From Apostichopus japonicus (lineage: Eukaryota; Echinodermata; Holothuroidea; Aspidochirotida; Stichopodidae): a stretch of DNA of 64,000 nucleotides. Under the pieces are notes generated by a model. That model was given only the letters and a program-made list of their open reading frames with translations, had not been told where the DNA came from and did not search any database. How positions within the stretch are numbered: the stretch's first letter is position 1; each line of letters opens with the position of its first letter. The stretch is taken from assembly GCF_037975245.1 (NCBI RefSeq), contig NC_092572.1, positions 32,833,989-32,897,988 on the forward strand, in the 5' to 3' direction. This document shows positions 1-13,339 of this stretch, one piece after another. The position numbers were made by a program, and so were the translations under genes.

Positions 1-2323
1 CTGTACAGTCTACTATACAGTACCTGTACAGTCTACTATGCAGAACCTGTACAGTCCACTATACAGTACCTGTACAGTCTACTATACAGTACCTGTACAG
101 TCTACTATAAAGTACCTGTACAGTCTATTATACAGTACCTGTACAGTATACTATACAGTACCTGTACAGTATACTACACAGTACCTGTACAGTTTACATA
201 CAGGACCTGTACAGTCCACTATACAGTACCTGTACAGTCTACTATACAGTACCTGTACAGTATACTACACAGTACCTGTACAGTTTACATACAGGACCTG
301 TACAGTCTACTATACACTACCTGTACAGTCTACTATACAGTGCCTGTACAGTCTACTATACAGTACCTGTACAGTCTACTATACAGTACCTGTACAGTCT
401 ACTTTACAGTACCTGTACATTCTTCTATTCGGTACCTGTACAGTTTTCTATACAGTACCTGTACAGTCTAATATACAGTACCTGTAGAGTCTTCTATACA
501 AAACCTGTACAGTCTACTATACAGTACCTGTACAGTCTACTATACAGTACCTGTACAGTCTACTATACAGTACCTGTACATTGTTCTATTCGGTACCTGT
601 ACAGTTTTCTATACAGTACCTGTACAGTCTAATATACAGTACCTGTAGAGTCTTCTATACAAAACCTGTACAGTCTACTATACAGTACCTGTACAGTCTA
701 CTATACAGTACCTGTACAGTCTACTATACAGTACCTGTACAGTCTTCTATTCGGTACCTGTACAGTCTTCTATACGGTACCTGTACAGTCTAATATACAG
801 TACCTGTAGTCTTCTATGCAGAACCTGTACAGTCCACTATACAGTACCTGTACAGTCTACTATACAGTACCTGTACAGTCTACTATACAGTACCTGTACA
901 GTATACTACACAGTACCTGTACAGTTTACATACAGGACCTGTACAGTCTACTATGCAGTACCTGTACAGTCTACTATACAGCACCTGTACAGTCTACTAT
1001 ACACTACCTGTACAGTCTACAATACAGTACCTGTACAGTCTACTATACAGTACCTGTACAGTCTACTATACACTACCTGTACAGTCTACTATACAGTACC
1101 TGTACAGTCTACTATACAGTACCTGTACAGTCTACTATACAGTACCTGTACAGTCTACTTTACAGTACCTGTACATTCTTCTATGCGGTACCTGTACAGT
1201 CTTCTATACAGTACCTGTACAGTCTAATATACAGTACCTGTAGAGTCTTCTATACAAAACCTGTACAGTCTACTATACAGTACCTGTACAGTCTACTATA
1301 CAGTACCTGTACAGTCTACTATACAGTACCTGTACAGTCTTCTATTCGGTACCTGTACAGTCTTCTATACGGTACCTGTACAGTTTTCTATACAGTACCT
1401 GTACAGTCTACTATACAGTACCTGTACATTCTACTATACAGTACCTGTACAGTATACTATACAGTACCTGTACAGTATACTACACAGTACCTGTACAGTT
1501 TACATACAGGACCTGTACAGTCTACTATGCAGTACCTGTACAGTCTACTATACAGCACCTGTACAGTCCACTATACAGTACCTGTACAGTCTACTATACA
1601 GTACCTGTACAGTCTACTATGCAGAACCTGTACAGTCCACTATACAGTACCTGTACAGTCTACTATACAGTACCTGTACAGTCTACTATAAAGTACCTGT
1701 ACAGTCTATTATACAGTACCTGTACAGTATACTATACAGTACCTGTACAGTATACTACACAGTACCTGTACAGTTTACATACAGGACCTGTACAGTCCAC
1801 TATACAGTACCTGTACAGTCTACTATACAGTACCTGTACAGTATACTACACAGTACCTGTACAGTTTACATACAGGACCTGTACAGTCTACTATACAGTA
1901 CCTGTACAGTCTACTATACAGCACCTGTACAGTCTACTATACACTACCTGTACAGTCTACAATACAGTACCTGAACAGTCTACTATACAGTACCTGTACA
2001 GTCTACTATACACTACCTGTACAGTCTACTATACAGTACCTGTACAGTCTACTTTACAGTACCTGTACAGTCTTCTATTCGGTACCTGTACAGTCTTCTA
2101 TACAGTACCTGTACAGTCATCTATAAAGTACCTGTACAGTCTACTATGCAGTACCTGTACAGTCTACTATACAGTACCTGTACAGTCTACTATACAGTAC
2201 CTGTACAGTCTACTATACAGTACCTGTACAGTCTACTATACAGTACCTGTTCAGTCTACTATACAGTACCTGTACAGTCTTCTATACAGTACCTGTACAG
2301 TCTACTATACAGTACCTGTATAG
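1..2323. repeat. 23-bp satellite array with higher-order structure
   Basis: About 100 head-to-tail copies of a 23-bp unit built from CTGTACAG, TCTA, CTATACAG and TAC. The first block is a perfect 8-bp palindrome and CTATACAG nearly mirrors it. The array runs off the left edge and stops abruptly at about 2320. The variant block beginning ATGCAGAACCTGTACAG recurs at 38, 816 and 1619, giving a higher-order period of about 780-800 bp (34-35 monomers). Other variants (TTTACATACAGG, TCTTCTATTCGG) recur in the same order in each period. The unit has no stop codon on the plus strand in any frame, which alone creates reading frames of up to about 290 codons. I infer a non-coding satellite. Confidence 0.95.
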
Positions 2324-3599
2324 ATAAAAACATGTCTTTGGAGCAGCTAAACAGTTCTAAACAGATTCTAGTTTGGTTTGAATGACATCAAATGATATTC
2401 GAACTTACGAAACTGTAGGTTATAGATATAGTTTATTCATACTATCTACCGGTTTCACTTAATTTATGTCGAAGGTCATCTGAGGTCAGGCGGGACCAAC
2501 ACATGTTTCTAGAAAAGATTGGGATTAACTTGAAGAGAAAGTTTAAATTCAAGGCTTGCAGAACGATAGCGACACTTTTTTCTTAATCTCAACCGCAACT
2601 TTACCTGCCTCACCTGTTTTACCGGAGAGTTACTGTATAGCCAATAACCTTCTGTGTGACCTTGACGCAGGACAGGATAAGAGTAAGAGGTTGAAATAAC
2701 AAGTTAGTACATAGACTACATGTTACACAGAGATAACACTGTTGACAATATTTATCTGATTAGTTTTCTTTTATTGCTTCCATTGACATTACAATATCAA
2801 TACATATCAATAATTTCATTATACGATTCTACGATATGAACTTATGATATATTAACATATAGATGGGATAAATTGATTGTAATTGTATCACAATGAGAGA
2901 CCTGGATCGCCTCAAAGGGAACAAGTGTGTTTGGTTGCAAACTTTATATATTTGTACAAACACGCAAAATCAGGAAGATACCAAGTACAATAAAAAGGAA
3001 AGGAATAATTATTTCTTCGGGAATATCTAATATCATAAACAGATACTGCAACGCAATGATTTCTTCCATATTTATCTGTTAGTCGGTGTTGGTATAGTAA
3101 ATGTACCTATATTCAGTTATTCGGGACGGGGGTTGAGGAATATTGGTAAACTTTATGGCTTCATAACATCTAATTGCGTTAATGAAATACGACAAAAAAA
3201 AATGAATTACAATGAATAGATCATGGATATTCATTAATCATCAACCAGTCCCATTAATAAGAAGAAGCAAAATAATGATTCAAGAAGAATGAAAGATATG
3301 TATGGAGAGCCGATCATTGCATTTAAGGTTAATGTTAAATATACAGAACATTATCTTCGTTACTATTATGTTAAAGTCTTACTATAATACGTCAAAGTCA
3401 CATGTTCCTATTGTCTTTAAAGCAACATCATTAGAGAACAAAATAATGGAAAATAAAAGTGGATTAAAAACAAAACATGTCATTGTTATCAATTAGTGTC
3501 ATCTCTAAGACAATGTTTTAGTATAATTTGAGTAACACGATCAATGGTTTAACGGTAGACAGCCAGTCATTGTTATTATGATAACATTTTACAATAAGG
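2324..3599. other. AT-rich DNA, no recognised feature
   Basis: This stretch is unique-looking and AT-rich. I see no splice-bounded open frame, RNA gene or repeat in it. The short open frame at 3302-3496 has no recognisable motif. Confidence 0.5.
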
Positions 3600-3850
3600 G
3601 TGTTAATGCTATCGCTGTATGCACTCGGGCTCCGCCCTCGTGCATCGCTTGCAATATCCCCCGATCGTGCATTAATCCTGCTAGTAACGCACGCTAGACC
3701 GTTGATTAACCCCGTTCATTCATACACTACCATTTGTGTGGGGGGAAAATCATAAAACAAAACATTTTTGGTTACATATAACCAAAGATTTATTAAAGTG
3801 ATGCCCCGTAATTTAACCGTGCGTTACTCACAGGATTAACCACGGTCAGC
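3600..3850. mobile_element. Foldback (MITE-like) element
   Basis: A roughly 30-bp arm at 3661-3692 (contains GTGCATTAATCCTG and AGTAACGCAC) is an imperfect inverted copy of 3819-3847 (GTGCGTTACT, CAGGATTAA, CACGGTC), with about five mismatches. A second small hairpin sits beside it at 3620-3644 (TGCACTCGGGC / GCCCTCGTGCA, 9 of 11 paired). GC content rises sharply against the flanks. No target duplication could be fixed, so the ends are approximate. Confidence 0.6.
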
Positions 3851-4525
3851 TGACCTGAATGGACCAATAGGATTTAGGAATCTTTACTAAGTATGAATGA
3901 ATATTCTTTTAATATTCACTATATTACGCGTGAGTAATATCAAAGATTGATTCATAAAATAGAAATAGGAGTAACGAAAGGAAGCAACTAAATCTTAAAA
4001 GAAAGTAAAATTAATAAATGGATGAAGTAGAATGCAATCTAATAATTAATTACTAAATATAACAATAATTAGAGTAAGTATTAGATGCAGTCTTAGAAAT
4101 GTTATAAATCGAAGAAAAATATTTGGCATATAAAGATATAAAAAGAATATCTGAAATAAAATGAAGCCAGTAGAATCATTTATAAAGTGCATTAAAATAA
4201 CAATGAAAGAATAAAATGAAGAGTATATACTATACAGAGCCGATCTTTCTATTTAAGGATTACTTGATATATATATATATATAATATTATCAGCTTCACT
4301 ACGACGAAATTATGTAATGCTAAAAGAATAACTTGTTAAAGTTCTGCTTATATACCTTATTAAAGTAGACTGTTAATGAAGCAATTAATGAAGACAAATG
4401 TAAAATTTCAAAACTTATTCAAATCTACGAGTTTTTTTATCTTTACAAATATGCAAGAAAACGGTATCTCCAAAATTAAAATAATTTTTTTTGTCAAATG
4501 CGTACGTGACCTAATGTGACTTGCT

Positions 4526-5305
4526 CATCGATAGTTTATCTCTCACATAATATTACAATGATCGATAGCTTACCGATCACATAATATTACAATGATCGAT
4601 AGCGTACCTATCATATCATATTCAAATGATTGATAGTTGACCTATCACATACTATTAAATATGATCGTTAGCTTACCTATCACGTAATATTAAAATGATC
4701 GATAGTTAACCTATCACATAATATTAAAATGATCGATAGCCTACCTTTCATATAATATTAAAATGATCGATAGTTTACCTATCACATAATATTAAAATGA
4801 TCGATAGCTTACCTATCACATAATATTAATATGATCGATAGCTTACCTAGCATGTAATATTAAATGATCAATAGCTTACCTATCACATACTATTAAATAT
4901 GATCCTTAGCTTACCTATCACATAATATCAAATATGATCGATAGTTTACCTATCACATAATATTACAATGATTGATAGCTTACCTATCATGTAATATTAC
5001 ATTGATCGATAGCTTACCTATCACATAATATATCAATGATCGATATCTTACCTATCACATAATATCACACTGATCGATATCTCACCTATCACATAATATC
5101 ACAATGATCGATATCTTACCTATCACATAATATCACAATGATCGATATCTTACCTATCACATAATATCACAATGATCGATATCTTACCTATCACATTATA
5201 TCACAATGATCGATATCTTACCTATCATATAATATCACAATGATCGATATCTTACCTATCACATAATATCACAATGATCGATATCTTACCTATCATATAA
5301 CATTA
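4526..5305. repeat. 34-bp tandem array
   Basis: About 23 copies of a 34-bp unit whose landmarks are TGATCGATA, TTACCTATCACATAATAT and CACAA. Spacing is exactly 34 bp in the most uniform part (for example 5104 to 5138). Copies are divergent before about 5000 and nearly identical from about 5040 to 5290, which suggests recent amplification at the right-hand end. Each unit holds the palindrome ATCGAT. No coding potential is seen. Confidence 0.9.
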
Positions 5306-5689
5306 AAATAATCGTTGCTTTGATTCCCCTTTAGTCTCACAAACAAGTTGAAACTTAAAAAGATGCAGTAAACTAAAACACTTTAAGGAAAAATTGAAAT
5401 GAAAAGTGAAACACAGAGAGCATACCATTGCATATAAGGCTTACTTAATGTACAGAACATTATCAGCATTAATTATCATAATCAATCTTGTTAAATTATG
5501 TAAGCTCACGTGATCATATTGTCTTAAAAAGCTAAGGCTTTTCTTAGGACTATAATAACAACGTAGGGTAAATGAAGCCGATAAAATATTAACAAGAGCC
5601 CAACGGTCATTATGGTTCCTTGGTAAGTGGAATATTAAAGCGTTGTATGCCATCACTCATTATCATAATAGTTATGCCTACATGTACCA

Positions 5690-6240
5690 GTTACTAACCA
5701 ACAACTTTATTCCAAGTTTGGATACAATCAGATATACTTAAAGGTTGTAGAGTTCTTGCAATAAAAAATGTTGGCCCTTCCCGAAAATTGGGCCCAATAA
5801 AATTTTGCCCTCAAATTGTCCCAAAAATATTGCGCCCACAAATTCGGGCCCAAAGAACTTGTCCCAAAATGCATTTGAGTTGAAAATAAAAGTTAAACCC
5901 TGCCGGCAAAAAAATGGGCCCGGAATTATTGGGGTCCAGATGGCCTACATGTAGCAGCTATTAACCAACGTTTACCAAGTTTAGCTTCAACCCGACTGAC
6001 GGTTGCGGTGTTGTTGCAATGGAGAAAAAAATGTGGGCTCAGATGGTCCGAAAATATTGGGCCCCAAAAATTCGGGCCCAGAGAAGTTGCCTCAAAATGC
6101 ATTTTAGTTGGAAATAAAATTTGGTTCCACCAGCTCAAAAATGGGTCCGGAATTTTTTGGGGCCCAGACATTAACCAGCAACTGTATACCAAGTTTGGCT
6201 GCAATCCGACTTCGGGTTGCGGAGTTATTACAATGTAAAA
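5690..6240. repeat. About 240-bp direct repeat rich in GGGCCC
   Basis: Three related landmarks recur at about 5690, 5947 and 6167: a segment like ACCAAGTTTGG followed by CAATCCGACT and a GTTGCGG...TTGCAAT block. Between them lie two copies of a spacer full of GGGCCC, AAATTCGGGCCC and CAAAATGCATTT. This looks like a diverged dispersed repeat in tandem. I saw no terminal inverted repeats. Confidence 0.7.
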
Positions 6241-9200
6241 CGTTTTACGTTTGACACCATAACCTTATTAATATTCATAAGGTCAGCGCTACAAAAATCG
6301 AGCACACCTTCTTACTATAGTACATCTACATAACAAGTATGACAAATATGCATCACTCCATTGTGGAGTTATCACGGACTCAAGCGAGTGTCACAGACGC
6401 ACACATACACGCACACGCCATCACCATCGCATATATTCCTTTTGTCTTCGATAAGGAATCAAACTTGGTATGCACTAAACTATGTGTATTTTGCAAATAA
6501 TGGATATTGTCATCATCACATACCAAAAGCAAAGTTGGGATCCTTTCCAATCCAAAGTCAAATTACGGAAGTAAAAACATAAGTAAAATAGAACATTTTG
6601 CCGTCAGTGTGCAACTAAGACATCACACTTGTTTGCTTCAAGTTCACTTTTGGTACAATCTGTTACAATCTCAGCTATCGATATCTCCAAAACGCAATGT
6701 AGGAATTGGATAGACATTTCACCAGTATGCTTAGTATGTGATTCTATTCAATAAGTCTAATGTAAATGTTCCTCTTTCCACTTTAAGATAATCAACGTTA
6801 CAGTCTCATTTGAGTCAAACATAACCAACACTTCAACAGGCTGTTTTTCAAAATGTAGCAACATTTAAGAGAAAGCAAATGAAAAATAAGAATATGATAT
6901 CCATTAAAAGTCCTAAAAATAATAGGAACCTCTATCTCATTAATTTCTTGTTATCATACCTGGAGAGATTAAACTAATTGCGCATGATCAAAGCATCCTT
7001 AACTTGACTGTTACTAATGAAATGTTAGTGTTAACAACTAATAGAAACTTTATTATGTTTCTTTGTCGGTGAACTATTTTGAGCGTTCATGTTATATTCT
7101 TCGTGCGCTGATGGAATCAGTTAATACATCAAATAGGATATGACGTAGGGTGATAACAATAAACTTAATTACTAAGATGATGATTTTGAAACGGACAGAT
7201 TATAAATCAATCAAAAAAATTATAAAGCAAAAATTAAAATAATAATTAAAAAATACAATGAAAAGTATTGATCGATTAAGTTAAGTCTCAGTTACTTCCA
7301 TACAGAATATACATTTGTTATTTAAATCATATGATATGACGTCACAGTCATGTCATCTAATTGTCTTCAAGCTAAGAACGCTAATACATTGGAACCGACA
7401 AACATGAAGAAATGCTGTCTTAGAAAAAAAAACATATCACAGATATTAATTAATATCACCTCTAACTTCTTGTAGTTCAATTTAATAACACAATGGTATT
7501 GTAGATAACCAGTGAATGTCATTTAGTCTTTGCATTGACACAATTAAGGTGACTCTACTCTTGTTAGACATTACGTAACCGAAACGTCACAGTTTAAATC
7601 AAAATGTAGTAAAAGGATGAACAAAGATAAAGTGTAATCATGCACTCCTAGTTACCGAGTGTATGTGGATACATTATGTACAGATTTAAACCAAAGCATT
7701 CCAAACATGTCTGCGTAAAAATAGTATAGAAATATTAACAGAATCAGGCTTGTAATTAATTTTCTGAGTAGTAAGGTGTTTGTCGGGGGGAGGGGGGGGT
7801 GTTGGAAGGTGGAGATAGGGGTCTGGAATTGGGATGAATCATAACATTACATAAATTTAGACCAATAAAGGATGTTATACCATGCACACGAGAAGTGCGT
7901 GGAACAACCTTTTCTCTTTACTTCCGCAATTAACGAAGACTTTGTAACATACTGGGGTGTAAAATACTGTACATAACCATTTAAATCCCATTCTACAGAT
8001 TAGCGTTTTGGTGGTGGTGCAAATGAATACAAAAGCATCTACTTGATCACCAATGTGGTGGATCAGTCATCTAACACCTCCAACATCCCCTCCCCCCGAC
8101 CGCCCGTCCACATACACACAGAGAGTAAGATAGGGATTGTTCTTCCCTCTCTCAATAGTTGACATCAAAGAGATAAATAGTCTCCTATCTGATGACGTAG
8201 TGGGTGATGGATGACGTCATTAGTCGTTTATTTGGCTCTTAGTAATTTGAATTTGGCTTGAAGAGCAAATGAATTGAGAGTTAGAAAAGCAAGTATTTGT
8301 GAGCAGTAATGTGGGTAATAAAACGTAAGATCTACTTGTTGTACACTTTACAATAACATACTTAGTAGCCTGTATGATCATGTAATGTATCGAATCTTTG
8401 TTTGGAGTTCTTTGTAGTATTTGGAGTTATTAACAGTTTACAACGTTAACTCAGTCTCTTGATAGGATGGAGAAAATGTACTAGACACCCCATCCCCTTC
8501 TTCGAAAAAAGAAAGAAAACGCTTGCAATAAATTCAAATTATGCATATTATCTGAGGTTAAACCCGCCTAATAGGTGGGTAATATATCTTAATTAATAGT
8601 GGACGAGTCTTTCATAATTACTCATTCTTTCTAACATGTAGGCTACTTTCCTGTCATCGTTTAGTTTTAAACTTCATAAAGCTGAATTCAAGAGAGAAAA
8701 ATAGTAAATTTGTTAATTGTATCTTAAACTTAGTTATCGGTGTGCACCATACTATTTCAGTTGGTGGTGTAGATGAAGTCGCTGCCTCTCAATAGGAGTT
8801 GATAGTGGACAGTGCACCCATAACAATCTTTAGCAGCATATTCATCAGATTTAGAAATGGTCACAGGGTAACATTTATCTCCCCATTACCCACCCCCCCC
8901 CCCATCTAGTCTCCCGAACGACAGCAATGTGACTAACAAAACCTAACAAATTACATGTTAACACTTTAGCGCACAAAACTGAGTAGTTGAATATATAGCA
9001 TATTAAAGTATGACTTTAAGCACAACATTAATGTTGTTATGTTGTAGACCACTGGCTTTCAATCTAGGCTGCTTTTACTATAACATTTTGTTTAATTTTG
9101 AGACATGTTACTTTAAACAGCTGAGTTCATCAGTAAAGTAAACTGTACTATATATCATAATACGGAGACAGTTATATCAGTTCATCAAATACAACACAAC

Positions 9201-10410
9201 ACTCAATGGGATGAGAAGACTTGTATGGCCTCAAATAACATGTTAACATTGAAATACACATTCGACATGGATAAATGTATTTGAAAATCATCTAACTATG
9301 CTATGGTTTAAGAACGAAGTTACAAAACTTGATTTTGTTGAGCTATTCAAATGTATAAATCCCATTTTTAACATGAATATGTAGGCCTGTAGTAAGGGGC
9401 TGACGTCATCAGCAATGTAACATGAAAGGAGTATTCCAGACATTTATCTTACCAAACCAGAAAAGTTGAAGAAATATTAACAACACGCCTTTTTAGATAA
9501 AAACATTTAAAGACTGAAATTCCGCTTAAAGTAAGCCTTTAAAACAAAATGTAAATTGAACAGTTATCTTTCAAATTTCACTTCTTTATTGGATAAGTGT
9601 TTATTAATATTATTGTACAACCTTATCTCTCTACAAGATCCATTCACAATGAATGTAAAAGTTACAGTCTTCACCAAATCACCAGTCCATTGTCTTGAGA
9701 ATATAGGCATTTGATGAAGTCACAATAATACAAGACTAGTTGCATGTGTATTATACTGAAGCTCTATCTTGAACTGTTTGTACTATTTGGGAGATATTAG
9801 CAGTTTACAACCTAATCTATTTATTAGATCCTTTCTCACTGAAATTACTGCCATCAATTTGAGGATTGAGTTAATGACGTCACAGTCCTGCTGATGAACA
9901 TGCATTTTGCATTGAGCTGTAATATAAAGATAATAAAATGATAAATATTAGGTTATATTGTATCATAATCAACGGGTCTAACAATGTGTACTTATTAGTA
10001 AAATAATGGGGAAGTGATACCTATAAGCAACCTCCTACTCCGGCAAAAGCGCCAGCAGTACCATGAGCCAACCAGTAATTAAACCAACCAGCTTAACAAA
10101 ACACCGCGACACGGGAAACAATCCAACGATTCTTCTGTTAATGGAAGGAACTTATCACTCCTTTCCATACATTAATCAGGAATTTGCTTTGTGAAGGAAA
10201 AATATGATAAAAACCAATTAGAGTTGAAGCAAATGATATTAGTGACCAGATAAAATTAGATAATCACAGATATAGGAATACAAATTCTGGTGTTCCATGG
10301 AGATAAATTTTAATATATTAAGATTTTACAACTAAAACTAGCAGACAATCACTGTTAACAAATACAATGTTAAATAATAAGGTAGAGAGTATTCAGCTGT
10401 ATTGACTTAC
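6241..10410. other. AT-rich DNA, no recognised gene
   Basis: I see no convincing exon here. The stretch contains scattered poly-G/C runs (about 7787 and 8890) and four isolated copies of TGACGTCA (7337, 8212, 9401, 9875). Confidence 0.45.
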
Positions 10411-10475
10411 AGTTACTTGCGCCTTGCCTAGTTGAAGTTCGCCAAGCTCAACTGATAACTCATCTCATTGAATCC
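10411..10475 (-). CDS. Candidate terminal or UTR exon of a minus-strand gene
   Basis: Read on the minus strand, CCTTTTGTTTAG is a good acceptor just before 10475, and GTAAGTC is a good donor just after 10411. All three frames meet a stop inside the 65 nt. If it receives the phase-2 reading frame of the exons at 12894 and 25774, the protein would end after five codons here (stop at 10460-10462). It is therefore either the last coding exon plus UTR, a non-coding exon, or a chance pair of sites. The polypeptide is unrecognised. Confidence 0.2.
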
Positions 10476-12893
10476 CTAAACAAAAGGAAAAATATAAGTA
10501 ATGAATATGAATAAGATAATACAGAAACAAAGACAATGCAGTACAGTAAAATGTTGTAAATATTCATCATATGCATCCATGTTAAAAGTGTTATTTCAGA
10601 TAAATCGATTCATGTCACATTAAACTTTGCATGTTTTCAAATACCTTGAAAATTGTTGTCCTGTTTATTATTATTATTAATTCTGTTTTTATTTTAGGAC
10701 ATCTAACGAGTACGTCCTGCGAATATTTTAGAACTAAACATGATATACACATGAAGGCTAAATCCATGAAACCAAGGTCACTAATGCTGTGGTCGCTTTG
10801 AGTCCATGTTTGAAAGGACTGATTTGCGAAGGTTGGATCCTATAGAAAAGTTCTACTATTTGCTTGAAATATTAAAAATAAGTATATAAGTAACAACATT
10901 GAATACTTTACGTCAACAATTATTGACTCATAACTCAAGGATCTAATCCTCTCCCAATCTATACAATTGATTTCTGTGTTAAACAGGATTACTGTACAAG
11001 AATCAGTTCACTTATCTCCACACCCCATCCTCTTCCCTGCCGGTAACCATCAAATGACATATTCAGGGGATTTCCCCTTGATACCACGATGACTCAATCA
11101 ATGCAACCCAATGTACTATCACACATTGGTGCGACGCAGGGAAATGTTCCGTCCTGTTTATAAGCTGATCCTGTCAAGCTGAGTAACCATTTTCAATTGA
11201 GCTACAGGGTTTAACATTCTCATCATTATGAAAGTTCGACAATTCCTTCAAACATTAATGTAATCGTTGCAGAAACATATCCAGGTCACTCATCTCTGAT
11301 TATGTGCTTTTCCAAAGAATTCACAAATGTAGGAGACAAATCAAACTGGACATTGACTCACGTGATTATGCATTACAAAGATCAATAGTTGGTGAAGGGT
11401 GCAGCATTCTTATGGTGTTAAAATGACCAGTATACTTCATTCTAAAGGTAACCTGAGTTTGATCCATAAATGTGGTTTATATATTCCCAGCTGGAACCAC
11501 CCCTCTCCCTTCTTCCTCTAGAACTTTGAAACCAATTTGATTAAACTTTGTTTAAAGGTTAAGTACAATGTTGGGTAGGCCGTGTCACTATCTGACGTTT
11601 ATACTATTGTTCCTTTAATAAGGAAATTTCATGACGTCACAATTCTTGACATATAACGGGATCGTTATTTTAGTTGGTTCTCTTGACCATTCTAGATCGG
11701 GTTCTGCTCTTATGTTTTGTTATGGCGGAACTTGTGTTATTTGTTAGCAACATTTGTTTTCAGTGGAGGAATATTAACAATTTAGGCGTTAATTTTATAT
11801 GCACATTATAGTGCGCAAGACAGAGACCACTGTTCCTCTCAAAAGTATTCGCGATCATAATACACTGCCATCCCATTCCCACAGCATCCGGGCATCTGTG
11901 GTTTCCATAGTACCAAAGTCTGGGAACCTGTTAGTTTGCAGCTACAAGGCATATAGTAACATCCAAAATAAGAAATTGTGAGCCAGATTACTTTTCTAAA
12001 AGTTTCTTTCTAGATTGTTAGTTTCTCCGTACAGTATCAGTATAGCGATTCTAAATTAAAAAACGAAGGCAATACGGACGTTCAAAGGGAAATATGGCAG
12101 CTGTATATGAAAATATTGTTACATTTGTTAGCGGTTTAAAGACGTTTTAATTTGCGTCCATGTTGGTGGTGGTTGGGGGGGGGGGGGATGATATACATCT
12201 TCATCAAACTTTGGATAACAAATTTTAGATTTAAATACTTTAGTCGGATGAATCCTTCCTCCCTCGGCCTTCAAACAATTGAACTACAAGCCGATATTTT
12301 TCTGCCTTTCAACAGAAATACTTCATCACGTCAACCCATCCGTCTTCTGCATGGTGACTATACAAACCTAGTATTCGTTATTATACCAGTACGTCCAAAC
12401 AATCCTAGCTGTACGTGTAAGCTAACTAAACATTAAAAGGACCTCAGTCATTTAGATCATACATGCCATGAAAACAGCTCTTGTGTTAATTCTAGAAAAG
12501 GAAGACATAGTTCGATGCCAAAAAATAAGAACATTGTTTGTTAGCTGGACTAGTCAGGTGTCTTTACATATAATGAAACAAATTTAAATAAAACGAAAGA
12601 AACAATAACCTTCTGATTTGGTGCTTGCGGAAGGAAGATTATTTAGGCCGCATCTAAACTTGACATTGAGAACAGTGCTATCATCATTGCCAGATATAAA
12701 CTTGTAACTGGCCTATCTAAATTCCCTGTTCCAGTTCCATACACGACAATTATAAATGTTTCCCCCTGATGAGGGACAAAGTATCATACTCTTTGTCTTA
12801 TTTCTTTGTTCAACATTAATTAATACCTCTTTTTGTCTGTTATTAACATTATCGTTACTAATTAACAGGAACATGAAGCTATGTCTCTCTTAC
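10476..12893. other. AT-rich DNA, no recognised gene
   Basis: I see no supported exon. It contains a 13-nt poly-G run near 12175 and one TGACGTCA at 11632. Short open frames at 11799-11981 and 12152-12436 have no recognisable motif or codon signal. Confidence 0.4.
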
Positions 12894-12929
12894 CTCTTCT
12901 CCTGGTAGATTGCCACTTTCGTCACAGGC
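12894..12929 (-). CDS. Candidate 36-nt micro-exon, minus strand
   Basis: On the minus strand, CTTCCTTTCAG precedes 12929 and GTAAGAGAG follows 12894; both match splice consensus well. The 36-nt insert is a multiple of three. Read in phase 2 it gives (R)PVTKVAIYQEK; in phase 0 it gives ACDESGNLPGEE. Phase 2 is compatible with the exon candidates at 25774-25851 and 30910-31118, so it may be a distal exon of the NLR-like gene. Neither reading resembles a leucine-rich repeat. A chance splice-site pair is quite possible. Confidence 0.3.
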
Positions 12930-13191
12930 CTGAAAGGAAGAAAAATATAATATTCATGAGATTTTGAAAATGAATTTCAGGAAAATATAATATGGCGAAG
13001 CAAAAAATGTATAAAATAGAATGATATATCTTCACTGATATCGCAATAAACTATTCCTGGTAGGTAAACCATATCTGTATTGAACACACTAAAGTCAATA
13101 TAGGAGACAGACTCGTCAATGTAAGATGCACGGACTAAATAACAAGAATATAAACATTAGTTTTACAGGGAAGACATACTTAGTTTTAAAC

Positions 13192-13339
13192 CCGTCATCA
13201 AACACTTAGTGACGTCATCAAACACTGAGTGATGTCATCAAACACTGAGTGACGTCATCAAACACTGAGTGACGTCATCAAACACTGAGTGACGTCATCA
13301 AACACTGAGTGACGTCATCAAACACTGAGTGACGTCATA
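13192..13339. repeat. 20-bp tandem array with CRE palindromes
   Basis: About 7.5 copies of an exact 20-bp unit made of GACGTCATCA and AACACTGAGT. Unit junctions create the palindrome TGACGTCA, the CRE/ATF consensus, at 13210, 13250, 13270, 13290, 13310 and 13330. One unit has TGATGTCA instead. Successive sites are 20 bp apart, about two helical turns, so bound dimers would lie on the same face of the DNA. A regulatory role is inference only. Confidence 0.9.

Noticed and set aside
38-2323. Plus-strand frames rich in YLYSLLYSTCTVYYTVPVQS
   Set aside because: By-product of a stop-free 23-bp satellite unit.
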